Part shown: positions 63,931-64,000 of the stretch, one piece after another
Layout: the number at the start of each line of letters is the position of its first letter
How positions within the stretch are numbered: position 1 is the stretch's first letter
Origin: Roseococcus sp. SYP-B2431
GTDB lineage: Bacteria; Pseudomonadota; Alphaproteobacteria; Acetobacterales; Acetobacteraceae
Direction: 5' to 3'
DNA: 64,000 nucleotides
Assembly (NCBI RefSeq): GCF_004336745.1
Contig: NZ_SJXD01000011.1
Location: 620,001 to 684,000 of the forward strand
Made by a program: the position numbers and the translations under genes
The notes under the pieces: model-generated
What the model saw: the letters and a program-made list of their open reading frames with translations, nothing else
Databases searched by the model: none
What the model was told of the DNA's origin: nothing

Positions 63931-64000
63931 ATGTTCTTCGATTTCGAGACCCTTCCCGCGTCCGAGCGCTACAAGCTCGTGGTCTCGACCGTCGTGCCGC
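63931..64000 (+). CDS. Start of a flavin reductase-like gene (partial)
   Basis: ATG 63931 opens a frame running off the window edge. The first residues, [20 protein letters not shown] then VVP, match the N-terminus typical of flavin-reductase/NTAB-domain proteins, where ERYKLL.STVVPRPIA is common. These bind FMN and reduce flavin or act as nitroreductase-like enzymes. Only 23 residues are visible, so the call is tentative. The gene is divergent from the chemoreceptor, with 127 bp between the starts. Confidence 0.5.
   Translation, partial: MFFDFETLPASERYKLVVSTVVP

Overview
The window is about 64 kb of high-GC bacterial chromosome carrying roughly sixty densely packed genes, with no insertion sequence, phage or CRISPR array. 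The gene content suggests an alphaproteobacterium of the Acetobacteraceae/Rhodospirillales type (Roseomonas-like). This is an inference from lgt followed by a MidA-type methyltransferase and pgeF, several tripartite-tricarboxylate (Bug/TctC) receptors, many amidohydrolases, an AcpXL-type fatty acid cluster, and CTATCG-like promoter hexamers. Start codons are often GTG or TTG, and neighbouring genes often overlap by ATGA, GTGA or TTGA.

Layout. 1-3.1 kb: cell-envelope genes (end of mepA, lgt, a MidA-like methyltransferase, pgeF). 3.1-9.0 kb: a lipoprotein, prs, three tandem glutathione transferases, a histidine phosphatase and an amidohydrolase. 9-16 kb: an endonuclease/phosphatase-fold protein, a RoxA-like di-heme cytochrome, anmK divergent from tyrS, and an AsmA-like protein. 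16-20.4 kb: two tandem N-acyl-D-amino-acid deacylases and a DUF7002-like gene of foreign appearance. 20.4-25.3 kb: a Gfo/Idh/MocA oxidoreductase, a fused SecDF, and a degenerate EAL protein. 25.3-35.2 kb: a minus-strand operon with a complete peptide/nickel-type ABC importer, two amidohydrolases and, last, an iron alcohol dehydrogenase. 35.3-38.3 kb: a complete TctCBA-type tripartite transporter, convergent with a dihydropyrimidinase; the two meet in a block of four hairpins. 40-43 kb: a metallo-beta-lactamase-fold hydrolase, a two-component system with a nearby inverted repeat, and tRNA-Leu(CAA), whose 3' end is duplicated 69 bp downstream. 43-48 kb: msrA, a DadA-like oxidase, an ASCH/winged-helix protein, an MFS transporter and an orphan Bug receptor. 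48.4-51.5 kb: acpXL-fabZ-KSbeta-KSalpha. 51.5-53 kb: a histidine kinase with an ethylene-receptor-like sensor. 53-56 kb: leuCDB. 56-61.4 kb: an NMT1-like binding protein, an orphan Bug receptor, then SDR, acyl-CoA dehydrogenase, phosphotransferase and DUF6285, which resemble the levulinate/4-hydroxyacyl-CoA (lva) pathway. 61.5-64 kb: a chemoreceptor and the start of a flavin-reductase-like gene.

Taken together, the accessory genes point to scavenging of cyclic amides, acylated D-amino acids, peptides and organic acids: six amidohydrolases lie beside an ABC importer, a TTT transporter and orphan receptors. A second theme is the envelope: murein hydrolysis and recycling, lipoprotein processing, Sec export and a probable very-long-chain acyl pathway. 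The least ordinary items are the AcpXL cluster with a cysteine-less ketosynthase, the ethylene-receptor-like kinase, the lva-like block, the four-hairpin element and the duplicated tRNA end.
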